NCBI GenBank assembly: GCA_028551475.1
Contig: CM052354.1
Location: 2,711,391 to 2,775,390, forward strand
Reading direction: 5' to 3'
Origin: Casuarina equisetifolia
Lineage: Eukaryota > Streptophyta > Magnoliopsida > Fagales > Casuarinaceae
DNA length: 64,000 nt
Under the pieces are notes generated by a model. That model was given only the letters and a program-made list of their open reading frames with translations. It did no database searches and was not told the DNA's origin. The translations under genes and the position numbers were made by a program. Below, piece after piece: positions 43,055 through 54,880 of the stretch (position 1 is its first letter; each line of letters begins with the position of its first letter).

Positions 43055-43330
43055 AACCGATTACTTGACAAGCTCTTCACCTAAGGGATGAAGAGGGACA
43101 ACTATTAAAGGTGGTGGAGGAACAAATTGAGTGGATTGCTGCTGAATTGGAGCAAATCAAGGCTTTCTTCAGAGCTGCTGATAAAATGGAAGAGGAAAAA
43201 CTTGAGATCAATGCATGGATCCAGCAAGTCAGAGATATATTGAAGAAGATCTTTGTTTGTACTCAAAAATTCTCTTGGGAATGATTTATACTCAATGCAT
43301 GGATCAAGCAAGTCAGAGATATACCTTCAC
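43055..43330 (+). pseudogene. RPM1-like CNL coiled-coil relic 2
   Basis: The order LLDKLFT, LRDEEGQLLKVVEEQIEWIA, AELEQIKAFFRAADKMEEEK, LEINAWIQQVRDI can be read on the plus strand. The first piece is in a different frame from the rest. This is the N-terminal coiled coil of RPM1-class CNLs. The NAWIQQVRDI part is partly repeated about 86 bp downstream (43,296-43,322), a small internal duplication. There is no start codon and no NB-ARC. It is less closely related to the relics at 10,702 and 51,222 than those are to each other. Confidence 0.8.
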
Positions 43331-43789
43331 CAACACTTTGAAAATTTTTCGTGCATTTGATAAATCTAACATAAGTTTTTGCTGTGGCGTGTTTGGCTTG
43401 GATGTTATTTGAATTATTGGTTATTTAGTCAAGACTATTGCTTTGGATTGGTAAGAGGAGACTATACCTACCAAAAGCCATGTTTCTATGAAGTCTTTAT
43501 AAGTTAAATTAAAGGGTTTCAAGTATGATTTTAAGTAGATTGTTGGTGGAAGAAGGCAGAATCTATCAGGTATGTATACTGAGTAGATAATGAGCATTTG
43601 GTGAATGTTACCAAAATCCTGCCCATCAAATTAGTTAATTACTAAGTTGGTAACCTGCTGATGCTCCAGTTGTTCTAGAGAATAAACCTAAATAGGGAAG
43701 AGTTTGAGACAAGAGACAAAAGGAAAACGAGGAATCTTGAAGATTGTTGGAAATCTCTTATTCGTCCAGATAATTAAAAATGGCTGTCA

Positions 43790-45070
43790 TTTGGCATTGT
43801 CGTCTGCATCGACATACTCCCATTCAGGATATCTTCTTTTGTCTACCATAAGAATCACTTGAATCACTCTGCAATTTATCCTTTGAAACCCAACTTGATC
43901 TCGTCACCCATGCTACTTCAAAAGAGTTGTTTATCAAGAATTTATTGTCTGCAATCTTTTCTATTTAGTGGAACATAAACTAGGAAATCTCTTCACACAA
44001 TTAATAACAAAATATCCATTCAGACAATTCAATCTCATGACTAGTTCTTATACTACAGTATAATTAGTTCTTTTTTCCAAAAAAATAATGGGTAAATGAG
44101 ATTCATTTCAAAACAAAAGCATTCAGTGAAAAAAAGAAAAACATGCAGTATAAATTTACACACCATTGTTGAAGTCAAACATGCAAAATAGCAGAGTTTA
44201 GCAAGTACTTAATCAGCTGGCCCCTGTTCTTCATTGATGCAGCTTAGCTAAACTTGGGCAATCTACCAAATACGAAAATATTGTTGGTATTGTTGTTGGT
44301 GGTGGTAGCATTGCTGCTTAAGGAAATCTAACTTCTTCAGCAAGTTAAAGGAGAATTGAGGGGCATTGGAAGGTTGAGTGTTGATTGCAGGCCCACCACG
44401 CACGATCATCAAGGAGGAATAATTGGTGGTGGAGGCATGGGACCTTAGTTGAGGCTCGCCATCCTGTTGGGGAGATGTAATAAGAAAGCAGGAGGTTCTC
44501 TTAATTGCATTTGACAATTACTCCCTTCCCTGCCCCTTTGAAAATTTTTCTCCTCGAAGAATCGTGGGTGGTGAAATTTTATGAGCACGGGCAAAGACAA
44601 GGAAAAGAAATAATCACCATCAATTTGTTGGTGTTAAGGTCCCTCCTCAATACGACTACCATACCCGAATGGAGAACTCTCCTATAACCTGAGAGACAAA
44701 AAGAAGAATACAAAGGTCAAGATGGGTGGTTAAATTTTAATGAGGAATTAATATAAATGGAGAGTAAACAAATGAATGAGCGGAAGATACATGACTTTGA
44801 ATTTTCTCACTATTCAGATAGCGTTAAACATTACCATGACTAGAGGGTTAGGAATAATGTTGGGCAAAATACTCCATATTTTTCAATCCCTCGAGATAAC
44901 GAGTGAGAAAAATAGGGAAAAAAAAAAGAAAAGAAGAAAAGGGAAGATGTAAAAGGTGGATACTATAATTTATAAGATAATTAAGAGAAACATAGAACAA
45001 AATATGTGAAGTAATAAGAACTTACAACAATTGTAACTTTGATAATAAGGAATTTTGTCCAAATACTCAC
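43790..45070. repeat. 3' flank shared by RGA-type CNLs, copy 3
   Basis: This matches 17,650-18,390 and 29,990-31,013 ('cctttgaaacc', 'aatttatc', 'gagattcatttca', 'ctgttcttc.ttgatgca', 'aataagaacttacaa'). It directly precedes, in plus-strand order, the end of the CNL pseudogene. The minus-strand 84-codon ORF (44,263-44,517) includes Gln codons from a TTG repeat and is probably untranslated 3' sequence. Confidence 0.6.
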
Positions 45071-47115
45071 CTAACAATAACCCGTATCCCAGGACAACTC
45101 TAAGGATGGAAGCCTTTCTACCTCCTCAGGAACATATGTCAAACATAAGCAATTGACAATTTTGATCTCTATAAGAGATTTATAATTGCAAATCCACTCT
45201 GGAATAATGGTTAAGTTTTCACAATCCTTAATAATGAAACTTGCTAGAGTAGTAGCACTTTGAAGGCACCATGGAAGAGACACCAGTTTTGGAAGTCTTT
45301 CAAATTGAACAATAAACAAATTTCGAAGGCCTTGCAATTGCACCCCATTCTCATCATTTGCAGACTTAAGCTTAGAGCAATTACAAAGAATAAGGCTTTT
45401 AAGGTCGGTAAGATGCAACAATCCTAGATCGATAGACTTAAGATTGTGTAAAGAATCTATCTTCAAATTCTCAAGAGAGGTGAGGTATTGCAACCTTTCC
45501 GTTGGTAGAGTTTCTATATCCCTAACTTCAATCAATTCTAGTTTCTTTAGTTTTGAAACAATATTACTCCCCAACATTGGCCTTAGCTTTAGCTTCCAGT
45601 TGATAGACTCTAAGGACAAATCTTTAAGGGTATCTAAAAATAGTGGCATGGAAGTCAAAGCAAAACTGCTTATGATTGATAATTTTGAAAGACAAGAAAA
45701 CATAGGAGGTGAACAATGCTCCACCACTAAATTGTCACCACTATTATTGGCCTTTGTCTTTACAAGCGAATTTCTCCATAACCAACCCTTTAGATTATCA
45801 CAGTTATTTATCTTGAGAAACTTCAGTGAAGGAAACAATTTTTTAGACATCATCAAAGAAGACAACCGATTCTTGTCACAATAGCCCAATATATATTCTA
45901 AATCAAGCATGTGGCAAAAATGAACTTCCTCAAGTGAAGGTAATTGGCACAACGGTGGTAGATGTTTGCATCTTGGAATTACGCTAACTGTTAATGAAAC
46001 AAGAGTTGTCAATGTTGAAAGAAAACAAGAGGCCTTGAACTTAGTTGCCTTGGACTTACATGCTCCTTGATGAACGTCTGGAAGTGGCATGTCATAGGCT
46101 CTGGAAAACTGGGGAACTTAAGACCCTTTAGTTTCAAAATATTAAAAATAGATTCACTTCTAGATCCACAATTGTTTTACTTTCACATGCCATGCATGTT
46201 ATCCCATTCTTCCAATCAACCTTTCAAATATTTTAATCCAATTATTTCTTCAAATCTAGCATCATGCTTGGAGGAAGAATCTTGAGTAACTGCGAATGTT
46301 AAAAATAATTGAAGATTAGTCAATCGATCAATTCCACGTGGCAAACGACATTTGTTACAATGAGAATTGTCTATATGCCTCAAGTTAACTAATTCTAAAA
46401 TGCCTTTTGGGAATTTTTTGAGATCTTTACATCCAGAGAGTATTAATGTCTCTAGATTTATCAACCTTGTTATGGAATTGGGTAACTTAGAAATTTGAAG
46501 GCTTAAGAGATTAAGATATCTTAGATATTCCAATTTACTAATATTATCTAGACCAAAACAAATATTTCTCCAAACCAACACACGCAATAACTTCAAACTT
46601 GAAATAACCTTTTCAAGATCTAGCCCTTCATAAATTCCCCAATGAATAATCCTATCCATAATGAGCGTCCGTGTGCTACTTAATTTATAAAGAGAAGAAA
46701 TATTATTAGGATCATGAAATGATATATGATGTGCTTTCTGTATAGCATTTTCCCTAATGCTATTAAATTTAATGATGATTGATGAGCCAGACATTGATGT
46801 AGCAACATCATGCATGAGATCATGCATTTTGAAAACATTTCTATCATCTTGAAGGAAACAAGAACTTACAACCTCCTTGTGGAAGAATAATCTTGAAACT
46901 AACTCCATAAAATAATCATGACCAATATCTTCCAAGCATCGATTTTGTTGTGACTTCACAAACCCTTGTGCTATCCAAAGTTTAATTAACATTGATTTAT
47001 TAAACTCATGGTCCTTTGGAAATAAACTACAATAAACAAAACAATGTTTCAAATGGGAAAGAAGTATATCATAGCTTAGTTTCAAGGTGGATAAGATTGT
47101 AGTTTTATTTAACAA
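45071..47115 (-). pseudogene. RGA-type CNL pseudogene lacking its N-terminal half
   Basis: Similarity to the intact gene starts abruptly near 47,110 with TTILSTLKLSYDILLSHLKH, within the ARC2 region. The coiled coil, P-loop, kinase-2 and GLPL are all missing. RNBS-D (CFVYCSLFPKDHEF), MHD (FKMHDLMHDVA) and LRRs follow. The first ORF stops at 46,216, and the stretch 46,090-46,216 contains several stops in the family frame. LRRs reopen at 46,090 and run to a TAG at 45,071 (...LPSLELSWDTGYC). Upstream of 47,115 lies unrelated exon-like DNA. The terminal LRR module is single here, unlike the three in the gene at 31-35.5 kb. Confidence 0.92.
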
Positions 47116-47259
47116 TTCAATATACCATACCAATTGTCTCATTACCAAGGAAATGAGTGGATTGAACATGAACATCCTACAAGCAATTGTTACCTTCGGA
47201 ACCAGCAAGCCATTTTTATGGATAAGGTATTTAAATTTAAATCAACAATCCAATATGAT

Positions 47260-47830
47260 TTATTCACTTTCAAAGCCCTCATTATCCCCAAATGTAAGAA
47301 CAGAAGCATCAACCGCCATTGCCTTGAATTCACTTTTTATATTTGGCACTGTAGTGGCTGATACAACTCCACTAACAATATCACTTTATGCTTGTTATCA
47401 ACACAGATATGCTTTTGACTTAGTGTTTGCCTAAAGATATATGTACAGATTCAAGAGTTACGCTAGCAATCTGATCTGCATTTGTCTCTGTCTCAGAATT
47501 GGACGAGGTATCAATGACAGTTCCTCCTGCTGCAGCACACTTCAAAGATTAATCCAACAGGAAAGTCCAACGCTAATCTAGCAAGTATCGAACAAAATTT
47601 TAATTAATAGCACAATTTGGGTTACGGCTACCTTATGATCAGGATTGTTTGAAGTGCGGTCAAATTGGGCTCTTGTTGTCACATTGGCAGACAAACGCAG
47701 TGGCTCCCCTGTTAAAACAGGGGAATGTTTGTTAGGATACACGAAAATGTTTGTACAATTTGGACCTATGGGCAGCGCCGACATGTTAATTATAACCTTT
47801 GTGCACATGATTCGTCCCATGTAACACAAT
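47260..47830 (-). other. Unidentified exon-like pieces of a gene
   Basis: Three minus-strand open stretches look like exons. The first is about 47,830-47,632 (SALPIGPNCTNIFVYPNKHS..., ending SNNPDHK before AAG|gtagcc). The second starts at 47,526 after 'gctgcagcag' (GGTVIDTSSNSETETNADQI...). The third spans 47,371-47,260 after 'attgttag' (GVVSATTVPNIKSEFKAMAV, ending TFGDNEGFESE and stop TAA). Their composition is protein-like, rich in Ser, Thr, Asn and acidic residues, but I cannot assign a family. They sit just upstream of the CNL fragment's breakpoint and on the same strand, so they may be the gene into which the CNL fragment was joined. Confidence 0.4.
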
Positions 47831-47981
47831 CTACACGTTTTTTTTCCTTCTATTTATTCTGGTAAAGCATTCGGAATCTTCCAAATTTATTAAATTTAAC
47901 CTTTAATTTCTCAGTTTTTACCAATTTACAAGCACCTGCTAGGAGCAAACATCAATAAAAAGAAGTCTCCACAAGGAAAAG

Positions 47982-48166
47982 GAGACTTTTGGATGCAGAA
48001 GAGACAGTCTAAAAGCCATGCAGTTAGACTTTGGCTTGAAAGGCTAAGTGATGTCCTTTACGAAGCGGACGACTTGATAGATGTTGTTTCCACTGAAGTT
48101 CAACGACGAGAAATAATGACTCAAGATAAAAAGGCGAAGAAGGTACGAATTGAAAGAAAGTTATAA
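47982..48166 (+). pseudogene. RGA-type coiled-coil relic on the opposite strand
   Basis: The plus strand reads RQSKSHAVRLWLERLSDVLY, then EADDLIDVVSTEVQRREIMT, then QDKKAKKVRIERKL and stop. This closely matches residues 56-107 of the intact CNL (RQSKSQAVNLWLEKL...DADDLLDAASTEARQQEIMT). Just upstream, 'cttttggatgcagaag' is the LLDAEE codon stretch with a one-base deletion. Only this part of the CC domain remains. Its plus orientation next to the minus-strand N-truncated CNL implies an inversion or a separate insertion. Confidence 0.85.
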
Positions 48167-48955
48167 TAATATAGGTTAATTGAAAGAAGCCACCAAGATA
48201 ACACCTGCTTTAAGAATTATATTTTTATAAATACGTGATCCAATAAAGTTATATTTGTTGATTCTACTTAAAGCCAAAATTGAATTTTCTATCACCATAA
48301 GAGTAGGTTGTTGTGAAATTACAAGCACCAAATGCTTTACTAATCATAACACGTAAGAAAGTCAACACCACCACAACCATGCCTTTCTCATGTTTGTAGG
48401 TACTAAGAAGAGATGATGTCAAGCTAACATATTAAGTGTTTGGAGTGAAAATTAGTAAGGGCAAATATATAAACTAATTCTTATTAATGCACACTTAAAT
48501 TTCACCAAAAAAATAAACTAATTGTTATATTCACGTTATGATTAGTAGGTTTTTCTATTATTATTTAATTAAATTATTTTTGATGGTACTGTAAAAGGAA
48601 GGACTATGAAGAAACCTAGATGTACAAAGTGAAACACAGAGTACAAAGTGTGACATAAAAGAAAATAATTAAAAAAGTCATTTGGATATGCTATTATTGT
48701 CCTCGTTCATGGTAAAAATATTGCTCTCTAGCACCCTAAATTCTATGTTTGATCTGAAAAGTTGGTAAATGATTCATTGATCAAGAAAACTTTAATGTGT
48801 AATAAAGGGTTGTTATGTTTTCTTCCATACAACTATTTTTCAGTCATTGCTCAAAAGTTACCTTGAATAGACCCATTGTCGATTTAGTTTATAAGTTTTA
48901 AGAAATAGAAAACTAAGAAAGTTGCCTCTGTGATTGAAGGAATGGGCGTCCCCTT
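48167..48955. other. Intergenic, no gene seen
   Basis: AT-rich, unique within the window apart from a short block near 48,320-48,400 related to 27,070-27,150. No ORF of note. Confidence 0.5.
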
Positions 48956-49493
48956 TTCTTTTCTTTTTTCTTTTTTTTGATGAAAGATTAAGAATTATAT
49001 ATCACTGTAAAAAATTACAAGATTGTTCAGTTACAATATCATCATTTAGGCTCAAACATTGCATTTGATAAATTTTAAAGTTCTTACAAGAATTTATTAT
49101 AATTTATAAGGTTTACCCCTCTGGTAGATGAAATTTTTCCTTTCACGTCCTTCATAATTTTAGCAATAATGGTCGAACTATTTAGACTTTTATCACTGAA
49201 TCTTCTTCTATTTCTTTTCCTCGAAATGTGATACAATACAACCTTGAAAAATATATTAAGCACGGTTATTGCAAAAATCTTACTATTTACAATATGAATC
49301 ATCCAACATATTTTAACTCTCTAGTGTTCAATTCTTTGAATTAATTCATTTATATCTAATAGAGTCTTCCATATGTAATTTGTGAACCTACATTCAAAAA
49401 ATAAATGTTCTTGTGACTCTTCTCCTTGTTGGCAAAAGTTGCATTGTAGGTCCACTAAGCTATTCCAAATAGCCACATGATTTGCTGTGGAAG
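48956..49493 (-). mobile_element. LINE 3' end (RNase H/zf-RVT region) fragment
   Basis: The minus strand encodes LQCNFCQQGEESQEHLFFEC, then RFTNYIWKTLLDIN. This has the C-x2-C-x8-H-x4-C spacing and HLFF.C...IW signature of the zinc-binding domain at the end of plant non-LTR reverse transcriptases. About 350 bp of 3' untranslated sequence and an A-rich tail (T-rich on the plus strand, 48,956-48,979) follow. The left part of the same ORF (before about 49,494) belongs to the host repeat, as comparison with 63,440 shows. It is 5'-truncated and dead. Confidence 0.75.
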
Positions 49494-50340
49494 AACAATC
49501 TTTTTCTAGCTCCATAGCTCTAATATTGACGCAAGTGAAAACATTAAATCTGTCCTCATTTCTGTATCGTAAGCAGAAACTTAAAAACAAATATGGTTTC
49601 TCATCAAACCCCACATTGAATGTACAAAAAGGAAACCAAAACCCAGCTTACACGCAATGCTTTTCTATGGATGGTGCACAAAGAGCCACGACAGTTTTGT
49701 GAGCAGTGTTGGTCATTGTCTTCTTTCGACTTCTTTCGATAGATTTTTCTCTTGTATTCGTTCAATAATTGGTGTATTTGATGTTACAAAAGATCTTAAA
49801 AAGTTGATGCACCATAATAAATACTACAAAACTGTGATGAGTCTTTGTCTTACTTCTTCAGCTTTTTCGTTCTTTATCTTCTTTCTTTAGCTTTTTCTGT
49901 TCACTTATCGCAGAGAGAGTAACAAGAGACAAGTCGGAAGACGATAAAATTTAGATGTAACAAGGATCTTGAATCTTTGCATATTCACCATCTTCTTTGG
50001 AAATTTTTGTTAAAAGTTATGCGTGCTTTTTTTGATAATATATTACTTTGTTATGTTTTCAGATATATTCTTCTCTTATAAATTAATTTTAAGAAAAAGT
50101 AGATCTTTTAATAATACAAACAAACTTGCAAAAGTCTTGATAGATGCGACCTAGCTGCTGAATATGTTCAGGAACATTAGTCGAAAAACGTCAAGTATCT
50201 TGTGTAGACTTGACCCTGCTGCAATGACATTAGTCTATTACATTTGGGCCACATATGTCTGATTTTTCTTCTCTCTTTAATTGGAAGGACGAGTTGGTGC
50301 AATTTGAAGTTGATGTTGTGATTTGTCATAATTAGGGGGC
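49494..50340. repeat. Dispersed repeat copy
   Basis: This matches 63,430-63,700 and 40,210-40,390 ('aatctgtcctc', 'gtgcacaaagagccac') and then the 'gatagatgcgacctag' family of 12,690 and 40,770. No gene. Confidence 0.6.
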
Positions 50341-51215
50341 CAATGTGCAATCCATACCGTTTCTTTTCCATATTTCTTGCAGTTTCTTGCTTTGTGGAAG
50401 TCGTCATTGGACATGGTGACAGCAAACCTTAAAATAATAGCAAAGAATTAAATAAAATCCTTGATTACACAGTGGAGAGGATGGAAAAATTAACTATGGA
50501 ATAAGGAAATCGGAAATAGATACATTTCATGGTCTATTTCTAATTTTGTGACTTCGACCTTCTGGATACATCTTAATTCAGATATGTAAAATGTTTATTA
50601 TAAAACTGATGGTTCAGGTACAATGGAAAGGGGGGGGGGGGGGGGGCAAATGTTGGATGAACTTTTTTATGGACGTTGAGATATTTTGTTTTTCCCTTCT
50701 TTGAATAAGGGAGAGAAAAGGATATTTTAGGATTTATCTTTCTTCCGTTTTTTGTGCCTAGGCCTCAAATGAAGGAAGCTAAAATTAAGCAACGGCGGAT
50801 CTCAGTCCAAAAACAGAACTCTTTAATTTCTAAGTTATAAGAACTTGATGAACTGGAATGGAACAGTGCTTAAAATCTGTTAACGTATGAAATTCGTTTT
50901 GAAGAAATTATTTTTGTTTTGTGATTTTGGGGTTGAACAAAGGATAGAAGTAGTTAAATGGGTGGCTGGATCATTTTCGAAGCCACAATATGAAACAGTT
51001 GCACCACTAGTGCCTCTTAGATCAGCACAGAATAAGATGTGAAACTCAGTCCAGAAGAGTTGTAAGAGAAGAGCAATCAAAAGTTCAAACAGAAACCTCA
51101 TCTCCAACAAAGAGGAAGAAGAAGAAGAAGAAGAAAATACAGTGTTTGGGCTTGTTCCTTTACAATCTCAAATTACATACTACAAGAAATAGATGATGGT
51201 ATCAAGAAAAACTAA
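50340..51215. repeat. Duplicated 5' flank of an RPM1-like relic, copy 2
   Basis: Counterpart of 9745-10,700. It includes a pure G17 run (50,630-50,646), where the other copy has only four G, and a GAA tract at 51,111-51,135 before the start codon. Confidence 0.8.
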
Positions 51216-51221
51216 GCAACA

Positions 51222-51425
51222 ATGGCTGAAATTGTGGTAACCTATTTACTTGACAAGGTCTTCACCTTTGTGGACAAAGAGGTGCAAGAACTAAGGGTTT
51301 CAAGGAAGGCACCGTGCGGATTGGTGCACACCAACACCTTCCTCAAAGCAGCTCATGAAAAGGAAGAGAAACTATTGAGCTTGATGTATGGGTTAAGCAA
51401 GTGAAAGATGCGGCTTCTGCAACTT
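51222..51425 (+). pseudogene. RPM1-like CNL coiled-coil relic 3
   Basis: A 60-codon frame opens MAEIVVTYLLDKVFTFVDKE and runs to KEEKLLSLMYGLSK. It first follows the RPM1-class CC domain. An internal deletion and frameshift come after about residue 48, so the usual 'LDVWVKQVKDAA' stretch lies in another frame (about 51,379-51,420). No NB-ARC follows. Start codon and leader match the relic at 10,702. Confidence 0.8.
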
Positions 51426-51447
51426 AAACAGTCCATTTTAGGCTCCT

Positions 51448-51650
51448 TTAATAGTATCCCATATTCACCTTCTGGGCTGTGGACGTTGTAACCCCGACTG
51501 AGATCTTCTTAACTGTAGAAATCAAGACCATGACACCAGGTTTTACCAATACTGTAATTCCAGAAGGACGTTCAAATACAAAAACAGATGTTTGCACTCT
51601 GACATTAGTAACAACTCCGGAGACAGTGACGGAGTTGATTTCTGAGTCTT
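51448..51650 (+). other. Exon-like segment of unknown origin
   Basis: The frame DVVTPTEIFLTVEIKTMTPG..., then SNTKTDVCTLTLVTTPETVT is open for about 60 codons between the RPM1-like relic and the 51,650 repeat, with balanced base composition. The minus strand is also open. It is not found elsewhere in the window and is not recognised. Confidence 0.25.
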
Positions 51651-52640
51651 GGTCCAAATCTACATCTCATTACACTGACCAATTAAAGCGTATAATGAAA
51701 GCGTTATCAGCTAAGTTGATGTCTGAGTCTTGGTCTTCTTTGTGTAGCTTTATTTTCGTCTTTTTTTTTTTTTTTTATGGTGTCCCTTATCAAGCTTTTG
51801 AAATTGCTTTAGTTCAATTTCAATTGACCAATGAAGAGAGCCTCGTAGACCATGCCCATTATGTGGCGTTGGTATTCGGTATTCTCTCCTTTCTTTTAGT
51901 TTTTAACATTTCCCAACTCGCTTTTGTTTATTTTTCCAGTTTGGCCTGAACGGCCAGCTGCACGTTTTTCTTTTCAAAACCACCCAAGCTTCTTATCCAT
52001 GCTTCCCCATACTAGCTAGTCATTAACCTTACGTTGATTATTGAGTCTTAGTCTTCGTCGACATCTTCAGTATTTCTGGACTTCCAGTGTCCCCTCATCA
52101 ATCTTTTTTAAATTGCTGAAGTCTTTTAGGCCACACGTGTTCACGTTCGAAGGAGAACCGAATGTTCAATGTTCAGTAATTAATTTCCACAGCCCAGTAC
52201 ACGGCCTCATCTTTTGCATTCTATTGCCAAAACGACAATGGGTCATTAGGATAAACAAAGATTTTCGCATGGGCGGAAGCTCAACGCTTTTCCAGTCGTT
52301 TTTGATGCTAAAGCATACTCTATGGCAGTTATAATGCAAGAACCAGGGACAAATTTGTTATAATGCAACAAAAATTTGTGTAAAACCCCCAGAGAAGTGC
52401 TTCACCCACCATATGCCTATTTCTCCTGTGCTCTCGAATGTTTCATTGAACCCGAGATTTTGTTCCAGATTCGTCCTTGGCTTAAGGATGTTTTCAGATC
52501 GTTTTTAACATCTTTTTCCGTATTGGTGAAAGTAAACGTACAGAAAATCAATATAAGTACTAAAAAACCAGCAACTTGATATGAAATATTCTTTGTAACA
52601 CAATCTTTCAATCTCATCCAGAGTTTCACGCCTATTTCGA
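51650..52640. repeat. Segmental duplicate of 5200-5950, extended
   Basis: 51,650-52,310 matches 5200-5950. 52,315-52,565 ('ttgttataatgcaacaaaaat', 'gttttcagrtmgtttttaac') matches 55,205-55,465. ORFs at 51,479-51,949, 52,041-52,334 and 52,417-52,659 are by-products of these repeats. Confidence 0.78.
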
Positions 52641-54880
52641 AGCTAAGGGAGCCACTCAAAACTTTGTTAGATCAAAGTGGAATGTCACCATGTGTTTGCA
52701 GCCTCTTCTGATACCTACTGTTTGGTGGAATGTTTGAGGTGAATTCCTATGTCAAAATGGATATTTTTGACAAAATTAGCATGCAAAAATGTATACTTTT
52801 GCTAATCATAACCAACCGATGATCCTCTAGTTAAAGATGTTGGACCTAGTTGTTAGTAAATTTTGTTTGGTGAAGTTTAAATGCAGTAAGTTTAAATTGG
52901 TGCAGATCTCCAAATGGTAATGTTCAGTGCAACCTGGCCCCCCCTTAGTTCATTTCTTCGCTCAAGAATTCAAGGATGCTAATCCAGTTAAGGTATTTAT
53001 CTTCGTTAATGGTAACCTTTGAGCAGTTTCACATATCTATCTTAGGAACAAAAATGAATGTTTTTTTGAGTGGTTGTGGAGGTTTTCTCAGGTGGCATCT
53101 GCCGGCCTGAAATTATAACCACTACATTCTCCAATGGTTTACAGGCAACTCTCTCCACTAATTTAGGCTTTGGACAATCGTGCACGCGATCAGTGTTTGG
53201 TTGCTTTGCGAGAAAATACCACAAACCCCAAAGGTATTTGCTTCTATTGAGTTAGCTTTATTTTCACTTCATTTTGATGTATCTAATAAAATTTCACACT
53301 CATGCTTGAGCCATTTAACTATGTCGTACAGGAAACCGTGAATACTGTTAATTTCTTTATAGTTTTTATTTTTAACTGCTCAGGGTGCTATTCTACTAAC
53401 ACATTTGTGTCTTGTCAGGAATTTGTCTTGTATAAATGGGAAATGAAAAAAAAATTGACATTATATTAATAGATGGAATAAAGAGTTGCAATAGATAATC
53501 AAAACAACTAAATATTATACCATATGTATACAAACTATATAATATGACCTAAGCATAGTAATTATATACCACACCATTAATTTCATATATGTCCTCACCT
53601 CGCAAAATTTTTTAAGCATAATTATTCTTACTTGTCTTTTAACATAATTGTAGATTTTATATATTCATATAATGAGTAGAGTAATTTTAGTTGGTCAATC
53701 GAATCAATTTTTGGGCAATAAAAAAATATGATAGTCTTAATCATGATCTCTATGCATTTGATGCATTTCTTATCAAATTATTTTAAATACGTGATATGCG
53801 AAAGAGAAAGTTAGGTATATTATACACGCATATACTGTACAAAATTAAATAGGGGAAAAGAACGTTTTGACATCACTGATTTTACAATTTACTAAGTATT
53901 CTTAATATTCTTTTTTCTAAATGTTTTTAACACTATATGTCCTTATTTCAATATATGTTTATGTACTTAATCCTTGATGAAGCAGATCTGTTTGATATTG
54001 AATTATTCATTATACATTTCTTTAGAATTTAAATTTTTAGTTATTATTCATTATACATTTCTTTAGAACTTAAATTTTTAGTTATTACTCATTAGACATT
54101 TCTTCTACCTATTTTGACAAAGTGAAGAGAAGATGAAAAAGATATGCAAGTAGAGATAACACTAATGCGGAATACAAATCTATCGTCCCTTTCCACCCTT
54201 CCTACACTTGTATTCAGCTTTGCGTACACACACATGACAGTCTACATATGATTTATTTAGGTTTAAAGAGCTATAGTTGTAAGATAATAACCATTAAGTA
54301 ACCAGAGCCTCCATAGCCATTGATCTTACTCCTTAATTGTCTTGGAAGTTACTGGATTAATGGCTGTAGCGGTGCACACAGTACTTGCTTATTTATAACT
54401 GGTGACCTGCGCGAGGATGGACGTAATACAATAGTAGCGGTTGCATGCTTTCATCGGCGTCTTGTTTCTTGGGCTTTTACGGACTTCCCACCATTTGACG
54501 TTTGATCTACGGTGTTTTACTCGCGGAAGCTTTTAAAGTTTGTCATTGGCTCGACGGCGTTTAGACCACTCGAGGTCATCAATCGATAAATATGAATTAC
54601 TTATAAGACTCTTGGGGATTGCAAGCCAGGAAGGTTACAACAGTCACATGCATTGGTATTCGGCCTTGTCTACTTTCTTTTGGCTTTCCTCGTTTTCAAC
54701 TGGTTTCGCATTTTTTCCTTTTTCTTTTTTTTTTTTTTGGTTGGCCAATAACGGGTACCAACACGTGTTTCTTCGACAATGGCTTTAAGCTTTTAAATTG
54801 TTTTGGAGGTGTTTGGTCTTGTCTTTCACTTTCAACCTTTTAATATGTATTTGTTTAAGAGCCTTTAGATGCGGCCTTGG
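52641..54880. other. Intergenic, AT-rich
   Basis: About 53,500-53,860 is weakly similar to the intron of the ankyrin/PGG gene at about 57,590-57,880 ('acttgtcttttagcaaaattg', 'gtgatatgcgaaagaga', 'tacaaaattaaat' types of sequence). 53,070-53,255 has a short open frame of unknown meaning. About 54,520-54,850 is low-complexity pyrimidine-rich DNA. Confidence 0.45.
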
